The notes beneath the pieces are model-generated. The model searched no databases and was not told the origin of the DNA. It saw only the letters and a list, made by a program, of their open reading frames with translations. Positions 34,552 to 42,813 of a stretch of 64,000 bases of DNA are shown piece after piece. Made by a program: the position numbers and the translations under genes. Within the stretch, counting starts at the first letter, position 1; every line of letters begins with the position of its first letter. Source of the stretch: Peribacillus faecalis (GTDB lineage: Bacteria > Bacillota > Bacilli > Bacillales > DSM-1321); NCBI RefSeq assembly GCF_014712675.1, contig NZ_JACXSI010000005.1, forward strand, positions 1-64,000. The letters are read 5' to 3'.

Positions 34552-35205
34552 ATGGAAAAAGCGGACTATAACGAGCTTAAAGCCGTCATTAAACATTATG
34601 GGGTTATAAAACAGTACAAAAAGAATGAATATATTTTTCAAATAAACGATCCTGCTAATCATATATATTTGCTGGAAAATGGCTGGGTAAAAATTGCTCA
34701 AGACTGTGGAGATGGAAATGGAGTCACTCTTTCGCTCCATCAAGCAGGCAACATGTTCGGCTTAGCAGAACCTATGGTTCAAATGGCACAGCGAACAAAA
34801 GATGCCCGCTGTTTGACCGATTGTCACATTATCTCTTTAGATACAACAACGCTTTACTCACTCATTAAACAGCATCCGGAATTATCGCTTTCTATTACCG
34901 CTGTTTTATCACACAATATTTTGCATACGCAAAACCTCGTCGGCTCGTTGATTAATAAACCTGTTCCGACAAGGTTAGCTTCATTGCTAATGCAATTTTC
35001 TGAAGAGGTAAATGATAAACGTTATGTCGAACTGCCGATTACTCATGAAGAAATCTCTTTTTTAATCGGCTGCAGCAGACAATCTGTCACCGAGATATTG
35101 AATAAATGGCGAACGCAGCAGTATATCGACTACGATAGAAGGAAAGTCGTGATTCATGATTGTGACGCCTTATTTCAACAAAAAAGCGACCCATTTCATA
35201 TCTGA
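34552..35205 (+). CDS. Crp/Fnr family transcriptional regulator
   Basis: 217-aa protein: an N-terminal cyclic-nucleotide-binding-type beta-barrel (NEYIFQINDPANHIYLLENG) and a C-terminal winged helix with ITHEEISFLIGCSRQSVTEILNKW. It lacks the N-terminal Cys cluster of Fnr, so it is not an obvious FeS oxygen sensor; Cys residues are present in the barrel and in the helix (GCSRQS). It is transcribed away from the SsuABC-like operon and probably controls it through the palindrome at 34457. It ends in a terminator. Confidence 0.9.
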   Translation: MEKADYNELKAVIKHYGVIKQYKKNEYIFQINDPANHIYLLENGWVKIAQDCGDGNGVTLSLHQAGNMFGLAEPMVQMAQRTKDARCLTDCHIISLDTTTLYSLIKQHPELSLSITAVLSHNILHTQNLVGSLINKPVPTRLASLLMQFSEEVNDKRYVELPITHEEISFLIGCSRQSVTEILNKWRTQQYIDYDRRKVVIHDCDALFQQKSDPFHI

Positions 35206-35221
35206 ATGGATCGCCTTTTTG
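35186..35221 (+). terminator. Terminator overlapping the end of the Crp/Fnr-type gene
   Basis: GCGACCCATT pairs with AATGGATCGC (one bulge) around about ten bases and is followed by CTTTTTG. The stem includes the last codons of the gene. Confidence 0.7.
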
Positions 35222-35260
35222 TTCAATACACTATAAGAATGGTTATAACAAGTGTATCAA

Positions 35261-35400
35261 CGTGCAGCTCCAGCGCCTATTGCCCTTCGGCACCCCCCTG
35301 CGATAAGTCAACATCGAATCACTGTCGTACTTCGAGTTTCCTATATCTTGGTCGGCGGCCTCCAGTTCATAAGGTGCTAGACAGGGACGCTTGCGCTTTT
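35261..35400. repeat. Dispersed Bacillaceae-type intergenic repeat
   Basis: GC-richer than its surroundings, running from GTGCAGCTCCAGCGCCT to GGGACGCTTGCGCTTTT. These end sequences are familiar from a short dispersed repeat of unknown role found between genes of many Bacillus relatives; the inside is variable. Only this copy was seen in the window. It fills the gap between the convergent Crp/Fnr-type and nadE genes. Confidence 0.55.
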
Positions 35401-35404
35401 ATTC

Positions 35405-36235
35405 TTATTGCCACCAAGTATCAAAAACAGTAATTGGTCCGTATCGTTTATGTTCAGTCTTTTTGTACCAGCCCTCTATTTTCGCTTTTGCTGTATCCTC
35501 GACTGGCTTTCCTTCTAGATAATCATCAATATCCTCATACGTAACGCCAAGCGCAACTTCATCAGGCAATTGTGGCTTATCATCTTCAAGATCTGCTGTC
35601 GGCTTCTTTAAGTATAAATGCTCAGGACAGCCAAGCATTTTCAAAATAGCTTTCCCTTGACGCTTCGTTAAACGATACAACGGCGCCAAATCACATGCTC
35701 CGTCACCATGTTTTGTGAAAAATCCTGTTAATGCTTCTGCTGCATGGTCAGTTCCTAAAACAGCACCGTGGTAAATGCCTGCTAAATCATATTGAACTTT
35801 CATGCGCTCACGGGCTTTGACATTCCCTTTAAGAAAATGACTAAGCTGCTTGCCTGTTGCATCTTCGACAGATGCCACGCTTGCATCGACAGCAGCTTTT
35901 ATATTCACCGTTACCGTCAAGCTCGGCTCAATCCATTTAATTGCATCTTGGCAATCATCCTCGTCCATTTGCACACCATACGGCAGGCGCACTGCAACAA
36001 ATGTATATTCATCGCTGCCTGCTTCTTCATTTAGTTCATTAACCGCTGTCTGCGCCATATAGCCGCAAAGCGTTGAATCCTGGCCTCCGGAAATCCCTAG
36101 AACCAAGCTTTTCAAAAAAGAATGCTTTTTTAAATATGATTTCATGAAGTCAACACTTCGTCTGAATTCTTGTTCCGGATCAATAGTAGGTTTTGTTTTT
36201 AATGTATGTATAATTTCTTCTTGAATAGTTTTCAT
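35405..36235 (-). CDS. nadE: Ammonia-dependent NAD+ synthetase
   Basis: Final step of NAD biosynthesis: deamido-NAD + ATP + NH3 to NAD. 276 aa, the normal size of the glutaminase-free form. PP-loop SGGQDSTL near residue 45, then [39 protein letters not shown] and the C-terminal [13 protein letters not shown] housekeeping gene with its own short gap on both sides. Confidence 0.96.
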   Translation of the reverse strand: MKTIQEEIIHTLKTKPTIDPEQEFRRSVDFMKSYLKKHSFLKSLVLGISGGQDSTLCGYMAQTAVNELNEEAGSDEYTFVAVRLPYGVQMDEDDCQDAIKWIEPSLTVTVNIKAAVDASVASVEDATGKQLSHFLKGNVKARERMKVQYDLAGIYHGAVLGTDHAAEALTGFFTKHGDGACDLAPLYRLTKRQGKAILKMLGCPEHLYLKKPTADLEDDKPQLPDEVALGVTYEDIDDYLEGKPVEDTAKAKIEGWYKKTEHKRYGPITVFDTWWQ

Positions 36236-36342
36236 ATTTAAAACCTTCTTTCATTTAGCTTGGTTCTAATTTTACCATAAGTAATATGCTGTTTTAACCC
36301 ATTGGAACAAACATTTTATTCCAAATGTCAGATTTCATCACA

Positions 36343-37869
36343 TTACACAGGATATACCCCATGCTTTCTGTCTGTAAAAGAAATCTGCTTGCTCCTGTAC
36401 GCAGCAAATCGTTCAATCAGTTCTTGGCGCAAATTATTCGGATGAACGATGCAGTCGACGATCATTTCTGACGCCAAATGATAAATATTGATGTCTTTAC
36501 GATATTCTTCCCGTTTTTCTTCAATAAATGACTGTCTTTGCTCAGGTAGAAGCGATTGGATTTTCTTCGCATAAACAGCATTCACCGCCGCCTCAGGACC
36601 CATAACGGCTATATTCGCTGTCGGCAAGGCAATACAACAGTCGGGCTCAAATGCAGGCCCTGCCATCGCATAAAGACCTGCTCCATATGCTTTGCGGACA
36701 ATAACAGATATTTTCGGGACGGTCACCTCACTCATTGCCGCAATCATTTTTGCTCCATGACGGATAATACCAGCCTGCTCCACTTTCGAGCCAATCATGA
36801 AACCCGGAATATCAGCCAAAAACAATAGCGGAATATGAAAGGCATCGCATAATGCTATAAACTTCGCCGCTTTATCTGCGCTGTCATGGAACAAAACGCC
36901 ACCTTTTACACGGGGCTGATTCGCTATAATGCCAACTGCTTGACCATTCAATCTGGCCAAACCGGTTATCAATTCAGGAGCATATAGTTTCTTAATCTCT
37001 AAAAAGCTATCACAATCTACGAGATGATTGACCAATTCATACATATTAAACGGTACATTTTGATTAGCAGGAATTATTTGTTCCAATGTTTTCTCACCGT
37101 TGCACCCTTTTGCTTCTTCTTCAGGAGGTGCTTCTTTATAATTTTGTGGAAAATAACGAATATAATTTTGAGCAAATCGCAGCGCTTCTTCCTCAGACTG
37201 AACTAACACATCTCCGCACCCGGAAACCGAGCAATGCATTTTCGCGCCTCCCATTTCCTCTTCTGTCACTTTTTCACCAATTACCATTTCCGCCATTCGC
37301 GGAGAGCCTAAGTACATGGAGGCATTGCCCTTCACCATCACGACGATATCGCAAAAAGCCGGAATGTACGCGCCGCCTGCAGCTGAAGGGCCAAATAACA
37401 AGCATATTTGCGGGACACGTCCTGAAAGCTTCACTTGGTTGTAAAAAATCCGTCCTGCTCCGCGCCTCCCTGGAAACATCATCACTTGATCGGTAATACG
37501 TGCGCCTGCAGAGTCGACTAAATAAAAAATCGGAGTATTCAGCTTCATAGCTGTTTCTTGAATACGGATGATTTTTTCAACTGTACGCGCTCCCCATGAG
37601 CCCGCTTTTACTGTTGAATCATTCGCCATCACACAAATTTTGCGTCCATGGATTTTACCGATAGCTGTAATGACGCCGTCAGAAGGCAAATCCGCTTGAT
37701 CGCAATTCGCGAAAAAACCGTCTTCCAACATTTCGCCATCATCAAATAAAAGTTTCAATCTTTCTCTCGCATGAAGTTTGCCTTTTTGTTTATTTTGTTC
37801 GTGATATTTTTCCGCTCCACCTTGTTTAATACGCTCGACTGCTTGCGAAAACAGATCTGTCTCTGACAT
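36343..37869 (-). CDS. Acyl-CoA carboxylase carboxyltransferase subunit (YngE-like)
   Basis: 508-aa beta subunit that would transfer CO2 from biotin to an acyl-CoA (propionyl-, methylcrotonyl- or similar). The crotonase-like halves carry GPSAAGGAYIPAFCDIVVMVKG and PRVKGGVLFHDSADKAAKFI. It corresponds to B. subtilis YngE. No biotin carboxylase or biotin carrier gene is nearby, although these normally belong to the operon. It lies 13 bp after the enoyl-CoA hydratase gene. Confidence 0.9.
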   Translation of the reverse strand: MSETDLFSQAVERIKQGGAEKYHEQNKQKGKLHARERLKLLFDDGEMLEDGFFANCDQADLPSDGVITAIGKIHGRKICVMANDSTVKAGSWGARTVEKIIRIQETAMKLNTPIFYLVDSAGARITDQVMMFPGRRGAGRIFYNQVKLSGRVPQICLLFGPSAAGGAYIPAFCDIVVMVKGNASMYLGSPRMAEMVIGEKVTEEEMGGAKMHCSVSGCGDVLVQSEEEALRFAQNYIRYFPQNYKEAPPEEEAKGCNGEKTLEQIIPANQNVPFNMYELVNHLVDCDSFLEIKKLYAPELITGLARLNGQAVGIIANQPRVKGGVLFHDSADKAAKFIALCDAFHIPLLFLADIPGFMIGSKVEQAGIIRHGAKMIAAMSEVTVPKISVIVRKAYGAGLYAMAGPAFEPDCCIALPTANIAVMGPEAAVNAVYAKKIQSLLPEQRQSFIEEKREEYRKDINIYHLASEMIVDCIVHPNNLRQELIERFAAYRSKQISFTDRKHGVYPV

Positions 37870-37882
37870 ATTTTTTAGCTCC

Positions 37883-38656
37883 TTATTTTCCTTTAAATTC
37901 GGGCTGTCTTTTTTCCGCGAACGCTCGCAATCCTTCTAGGCGATCCATTGTAGGAATCGTTGCGTCGTAGCACCATTCTTCAATCTTAAGACCCGTGTGT
38001 AAATCTGTCTCCATCCCGTAATGAATTGCTTTTTTAGCTTCTGCCAATGCGATCGGTGCATTCTTAATGATTGACCTGGCCAGCAATAACGTTTCTTGCG
38101 GAAGCTCTTCAACTGAAACCGCTTTTGTTATTAAGCCCAATTCCTCTGCTTCAATACAATTCAGCCTTCTTCCCGTGAATATCAATTCTTTCGCCCTTGC
38201 CACTCCTATTAATCTTGGCAACCGCTGTGTGCCCCCTGCTCCGGGTATAATGCCCAGTGACGTTTCCGGCAATGCGAACTTGGCATTTGTAGAGGCTATT
38301 CGCAAATCGCACGCCAACGCAAGCTCAAAGCCTCCTCCAAGCGCCAAACCATTCACACTTGCAATGACAGGTTGCGGCATTGATTCAATTACCGACAATG
38401 TATCTCCAATTAAAGAAACCGCATTTCTGACAGACGATTCAGGCAGTTCTTTTCTTTCTTTTAAATCCGCTCCGGCACTAAATACTTTGTGTCCTCTTCC
38501 GGTGATGATTATACAACGAACATGGCGATTGCTCCTCAAGTTGATAAACGTCGCTTTTAATTCCTCCAGCAAATCTCTGCTCAGCGCATTTGCTGCCTTT
38601 GGACGATTTAAGGTGATTGTCACAATCGCTTCTTCTTCATTAGTCACTAAAGTCAT
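37883..38656 (-). CDS. Enoyl-CoA hydratase/isomerase (YngF-like)
   Basis: 257-aa crotonase with SAGADLKE and an oxyanion hole, and both catalytic Glu residues (GGGFELALACDLR and LPETSLGIIPGAGGTQRL). In the yng-type leucine/branched-chain pathway this enzyme is a methylglutaconyl-CoA or enoyl-CoA hydratase. ATG at 38656 with GAGGTG six bases upstream is preferred over a GTG three codons earlier. Lies between the ACAD and carboxyltransferase genes. Confidence 0.9.
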   Translation of the reverse strand: MTLVTNEEEAIVTITLNRPKAANALSRDLLEELKATFINLRSNRHVRCIIITGRGHKVFSAGADLKERKELPESSVRNAVSLIGDTLSVIESMPQPVIASVNGLALGGGFELALACDLRIASTNAKFALPETSLGIIPGAGGTQRLPRLIGVARAKELIFTGRRLNCIEAEELGLITKAVSVEELPQETLLLARSIIKNAPIALAEAKKAIHYGMETDLHTGLKIEEWCYDATIPTMDRLEGLRAFAEKRQPEFKGK

Positions 38657-38805
38657 CTGCAACACCTCACTACCTTAATCAGCTGATTGTCAAAATAATG
38701 TCGCCTTCATTTGACAAAATTGCCTTCTTTCACTAGAAGCTTAAACACAACGTGCAATCGAGGCTTGGATGCCCACCAAATAGCTATCCCCTTTTTCCTC
38801 ATGCT

Positions 38806-39951
38806 TTATCTGCAGCCGAACTGTCTCGCGATGACAAGTCTCTGGATTTCGGATGTACCTTCACCTATCTCAAGAAGCTTGACATCCCGCAAAAATCTCT
38901 CAACCTCGTATTCTCTCATATACCCGTAGCCACCGTGAATTTGTATCGCCTGATTGCATACTCGAAATGCCATTTCCGAAGCAAAAAGCTTTGCATAGGC
39001 GCTTTCTTTCGTAAATGGTTTCCCTTGATCCTTCAGCCAGGCCGCTTTATAAACCATGTTTCGCGCTAATTCGATTTCCATCGCCATATCTGAAAGTTTA
39101 AATTGAATTGCCTGAAAAGATGATATTGTTTGACCAAACTGCTTTCTTGTTTTTGCGTACGCCAAAGCCCGTTCAAATGCTGCTTGGGCTAATCCGACAG
39201 CTAATGCTGCGATTGAAATTCTGCCCCCGTCTAATGTATAAAGAAATTGTTTAAAGCCCTTCTTGCTATCACCTAATATATTCTCTTTGGCCACCCGCAC
39301 ATCTTCAAGGACAATTTGTGTTGTATCCGATGCGCGCACGCCCATTTTGTCATAGGGCGCTGTGATTGTCATACCTTTAGTGCCTGCCGGAATGATGAAA
39401 GCAGAAATAATATTTTTCCCTCTCTCATCCTTTCCAGTTACTGCTGTTACCGTAACTGTCTGCGCATAAGTTGCATTGGTGATCCAGCACTTCTCGCCAT
39501 TAATAACATATTCATCATTTATCAAAACAGCAGTTGTTTGCGTGCCTCCAGCATCTGAACCGGCATTCGGCTCTGTCAGCCCGAAAGAAGCAATTGCTTT
39601 TCCGCTTGCCAGCGGGACTAAATATTTTTGCTTTTGCGCTTCTGTACCAAAATAAAAAATCGGACCGGCCCCGAGCGAAACAGCTGCAGCATAACTTAGG
39701 CCGGTACCTCCGCAAACCTTACCGATTTCCTCTACTGCGATTGCATAAGAAATCGTATCACCGTCAGAACCGCCATACTTTTCAGGAAAAGGAATGCCTA
39801 ACAGACCGAGTTCGCCCATCTTCAAAAAAACCTCATAAGGAAATTCAGCTTTACGGTCCCATTCGATCGCATAGGGCCGGATTTCCTTTTGCGCAAAATC
39901 CCGAACCATCTCTTTAATCAGCATTTGTTCTTTAGTCAATGAAAAGTCCAT
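38806..39951 (-). CDS. Acyl-CoA dehydrogenase (YngJ-like, short/branched chain)
   Basis: 381-aa ACAD with all motifs: SFGLTEPNAGSDAGGTQT, INGEKCWITNA, IQIHGGYGYMREYEVERFL and the C-terminal IGEGTSEIQRLVIARQ carrying the short-chain-type catalytic Glu. Start at ATG 39951 because AAGGAGGAGAAAG precedes it. First gene of the three-gene yngJ-F-E-like unit. In B. subtilis four more genes (ligase, biotin carboxylase, carrier, lyase) lie between yngJ and yngF; here only 149 bp remain. Confidence 0.92.
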   Translation of the reverse strand: MDFSLTKEQMLIKEMVRDFAQKEIRPYAIEWDRKAEFPYEVFLKMGELGLLGIPFPEKYGGSDGDTISYAIAVEEIGKVCGGTGLSYAAAVSLGAGPIFYFGTEAQKQKYLVPLASGKAIASFGLTEPNAGSDAGGTQTTAVLINDEYVINGEKCWITNATYAQTVTVTAVTGKDERGKNIISAFIIPAGTKGMTITAPYDKMGVRASDTTQIVLEDVRVAKENILGDSKKGFKQFLYTLDGGRISIAALAVGLAQAAFERALAYAKTRKQFGQTISSFQAIQFKLSDMAMEIELARNMVYKAAWLKDQGKPFTKESAYAKLFASEMAFRVCNQAIQIHGGYGYMREYEVERFLRDVKLLEIGEGTSEIQRLVIARQFGCR

Positions 39952-40042
39952 CTTTCTCCTCCTTTCGATCAATTAGTGTATCGAAAAAAGACAATAGCTG
40001 TTCATTGTAAGCATATGAAGTTATCTGACCGGGAATGACATT

Positions 40043-40510
40043 TTAATATGATTGCTTAGTTAAATAGTCGCGGGGAATTCCATATTGAAGAACATGATTG
40101 TACGTCGGATTAATGCTTTCGAAATGTATATAGATTGGAAATTCCAAAAACCACGGAAAATAACGAAAAAAAGTCTTATCTCCTTTTACAATCGCATGAA
40201 GCGCTTTATCCATCTCCCTTTTGAAAATCATATAGCGCAGGCGCGTTTGATTTTCATCATATTCTCCTCCAGAAACATACACTCTCCCATAAAGCACATA
40301 TTGTCCAACGTGGGGAATCCATTCAGCTAATACTTCATCACGAAGCTTATTTATTTTGCCGTAATCATATTCATGACCAACTGTCACAAATATTTCACCG
40401 GTATTATCATCATGTGTCACAGTATATTTTCTGCCTTCTACAGGAGAACAAACCGTGGCCGGGGGTAAAATGGTTGTTTCAATCGGGTTTTTGGTCATAT
40501 CGCTCATCAT
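40043..40510 (-). CDS. Staygreen family protein
   Basis: 155-aa protein with the pattern of bacterial homologues of plant STAY-GREEN: RKYTVTHDDNTGEIFVTVG, EYDYGKINKLRDEVLAEW and FPIYIHFESINPTYNH. Plant SGR removes Mg from chlorophyll; the role in non-photosynthetic bacteria is unclear. The ATG at 40510 has AGGGAG six bases upstream; a TTG-initiated extension is less likely. Monocistronic by appearance. Confidence 0.75.
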   Translation of the reverse strand: MMSDMTKNPIETTILPPATVCSPVEGRKYTVTHDDNTGEIFVTVGHEYDYGKINKLRDEVLAEWIPHVGQYVLYGRVYVSGGEYDENQTRLRYMIFKREMDKALHAIVKGDKTFFRYFPWFLEFPIYIHFESINPTYNHVLQYGIPRDYLTKQSY

Positions 40511-40587
40511 ATCGCACTCCCTATTCAAAATGGCATTTTAGTGCATCATATGACAATAGCCTTTGTTTGTGCTCAATATAAAGAAGC

Positions 40588-41103
40588 CTAGTTTGAATCC
40601 CCCATTTCAATATAATGATACATTTTCTTATAATTGCTGGTATATTCTATATCTTGAAGCATCCATTTCCCTTCCCGGTAATACCATACAGAAACAATTT
40701 CTCCGAGTGACTTGTTCGGTATCACTCCTTGAACCCTTTGTACTCCTCTTATGCCTTTTCCCGCAGTAGTAATAATCGGTTTCAGCTGCACATAATCACT
40801 GACAATCAGTTGCTCCTCTTTTTGCAATCGTCCATTTTTATACAAGTCCATCTGCTCCAAAACTTTTTTACTCGCTTTTAAATCGATTATGTATACTTGA
40901 TTGAGCACTTTTAATTTTGCCTTATAATCATTCAATAATTGTCCGTTCGTTTCAACAAGCGGAGGAACAGACAGGTTTCTAGAAACGTGTTCTTCTCTTT
41001 CGACTCCTTCTGCTAATTCTATGTGATCATTTGCATAAATTTTGCAATCGTCCATAACGAAAAACAAACCGGCAGCAAAAAGGATTGATACATATTTTTT
41101 CAT
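40588..41103 (-). CDS. Hypothetical secreted protein
   Basis: Not recognised. 171 aa, beginning with an export signal (KKYVSILFAAGLFFVMDD, with cleavage perhaps at YAND). The mature part is hydrophilic with VYIIDLKASKKVLEQMDLY and VSVWYYREGKWMLQDIEYT, which suggests a small beta-rich domain. No cysteine pair or catalytic motif is obvious. It stands alone between the staygreen-like gene and the alsT-like symporter. Confidence 0.7.
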   Translation of the reverse strand: MKKYVSILFAAGLFFVMDDCKIYANDHIELAEGVEREEHVSRNLSVPPLVETNGQLLNDYKAKLKVLNQVYIIDLKASKKVLEQMDLYKNGRLQKEEQLIVSDYVQLKPIITTAGKGIRGVQRVQGVIPNKSLGEIVSVWYYREGKWMLQDIEYTSNYKKMYHYIEMGDSN

Positions 41104-41163
41104 GGTTCACACCTCAGCTTATGTATTTAATATTCCTATCTTATCCATTTACAGCCAATAAAA

Positions 41164-41191
41164 AACCGGACAGAGTGATTTCTGCCCGGTT
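41164..41191 (-). terminator. Terminator of the symporter gene
   Basis: AACCGG-x-CAGA and TCTG-x-CCGGTT arms around a six-base loop, followed by TTTTTTATT on the minus strand, 11 bp after the stop codon. Confidence 0.85.
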
Positions 41192-41201
41192 GCATTATTA
41201 T

Positions 41202-42593
41202 TTACTGTTCATCCCAGCACTCCACACCGGATGCATCTTCCAATACATCGCGTGAGAATACAGGATCTTTCCCTTGCTTACGCTGTTCTTTATAATCCTT
41301 TAACGCTACAAGAACTACTTTATATAATAGGAAAATAGCGACTAAATTAATTAAAGCCATAACACCCATGAAGATATCTGCTAAAGTCCATACGACACCT
41401 AAGTTCGCAACAGCACCAAAAATGACCATAGCAATTACAGCTACACGATAAACATAAAGAATCGTTTTGTTATCACGAATAAATTCAATGTTTGTTTCCC
41501 CGTAATAATAATTGCCGATAATTGAACTGAATGCAAATAAGAAAATAGCGATTGAAACAAATGTGCCGGCCCATGAACCAATGTGCTCACTTAAGGCCAT
41601 TTGAGTCAAGTTAATGCCCTCCGCACCGCTGCTGGCTGCATCAGACAATAATATAATAAATGCAGTCGCGCTGCAGATTAAGATTGTATCTAAAAATACA
41701 CCTAATGTTTGAATAAGTCCTTGTTTAACAGGATGAGTAACTGCAGCAGTCGCTGCTGCATTCGGAGCGCTACCCATACCGGCTTCATTCGAAAATAAGC
41801 CTCGCTTTATACCAAAAAGGACAGCAGCACCCATACCGCCTCCAAAAGCTTGTTCTAAACCGAAAGCATTTTTGAAAATCATCGCAATCACCGATGGAAG
41901 CTCTGTAATGTTCGTCACCATAACAACTAAGGCTAATATAAGATAGGCAACTGCCATAATTGGCACAATGATTTGCACAACGTGCGCTATTCGCTTAACA
42001 CCGCCAAAGATGACAATCGCTGTTAATACAGCCAAAATGATGCCGACTGTTAACGTATTCAATCCGAATGAATTTTCCAGCGCCATCGCAATTGTATTAC
42101 TTTGTACGGAGTTAAAAATTAAACCGAAGCTTAAAGTAATAGTTATCGCAAATGTAATCCCCATCCAACGGCTTTTTAAACCTTTTAACATGTAATACGC
42201 TGGACCGCCTCTGAAGCCATCGCGATCCTTCACTTTATATATTTGCGCCAATGTACTCTCGATAAAACTTGAAGCTCCTCCGATAAAGGCGATAAGCCAC
42301 ATCCAAAATACAGCTCCCGGTCCTCCTAGAGTAATCGCAGTTGCTACACCGGCTAAATTTCCGGTTCCAACTCGTGAAGCGGCACTAATACAGAAAGCTT
42401 GGAAAGAAGAGAGTCCCTTTTTTCCGTCAGAAGATACCATTGCTTTATCTGTAAGCAATCTAATCATTTCCCCAAAATAACGAAATTGTATAAACTTTGT
42501 TTTAAAACTGAAAAGCAGACCAAGAATAAGTAATACTGCAATCAGTATGTACGACCAGATAATATCATTTAATCCATTTAAAAAATCTAACAA
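41202..42593 (-). CDS. Amino acid:Na+ symporter, AlsT/AGCS family
   Basis: 463-aa membrane protein with about 11 helices that imports alanine, glycine or glutamine with Na+. Family blocks: SRVGTGNLAGVATAITLGGP, FRGGPAYYMLKGLK and KRGLFSNEAGMGSAPNAAAT. The start is a TTG at 42593 because GGAGG is placed seven bases upstream (42601-42605); the longer frame's ATG has no site. It follows parC, as alsT does in B. subtilis. Confidence 0.93.
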   Translation of the reverse strand: MLDFLNGLNDIIWSYILIAVLLILGLLFSFKTKFIQFRYFGEMIRLLTDKAMVSSDGKKGLSSFQAFCISAASRVGTGNLAGVATAITLGGPGAVFWMWLIAFIGGASSFIESTLAQIYKVKDRDGFRGGPAYYMLKGLKSRWMGITFAITITLSFGLIFNSVQSNTIAMALENSFGLNTLTVGIILAVLTAIVIFGGVKRIAHVVQIIVPIMAVAYLILALVVMVTNITELPSVIAMIFKNAFGLEQAFGGGMGAAVLFGIKRGLFSNEAGMGSAPNAAATAAVTHPVKQGLIQTLGVFLDTILICSATAFIILLSDAASSGAEGINLTQMALSEHIGSWAGTFVSIAIFLFAFSSIIGNYYYGETNIEFIRDNKTILYVYRVAVIAMVIFGAVANLGVVWTLADIFMGVMALINLVAIFLLYKVVLVALKDYKEQRKQGKDPVFSRDVLEDASGVECWDEQ

Positions 42594-42763
42594 ATTACGT
42601 CCTCCATTTCCCAAAATTATACGCAATTTTTATTTCAGTATAACAATATATACACCTTAATAATCTATCATTGGTTTATAAGTTTAATCAATGTTTAAAT
42701 TATGGAATCCGTTGCACTAATGGTTTTAGCTTTCCCAATGTTACACTTTTTTAAAAAGGATAA

Positions 42764-42803
42764 AAAGCCGTTTTCCGGCTCATATTAACCGGAAAACGGC
42801 TTT
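42764..42803 (-). terminator. Terminator of parE-parC
   Basis: A perfect 15-bp stem AAAGCCGTTTTCCGG / CCGGAAAACGGCTTT with a 10-nt loop and a T-run on the minus strand, 11 bp after the parC stop. Confidence 0.9.
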
Positions 42804-42813
42804 AGTTTAAAAA

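Noticed and set aside
36300-36340. Terminator after the carboxyltransferase gene
   Set aside because: TTGGAA and TTCCAA can pair, but the stem is short and no T-run follows.
38067-38678. 203-codon plus-strand open frame
   Set aside because: It lies fully antisense to the enoyl-CoA hydratase gene, has no ribosome binding site and no recognisable domain; the opposite frame has clear crotonase motifs.
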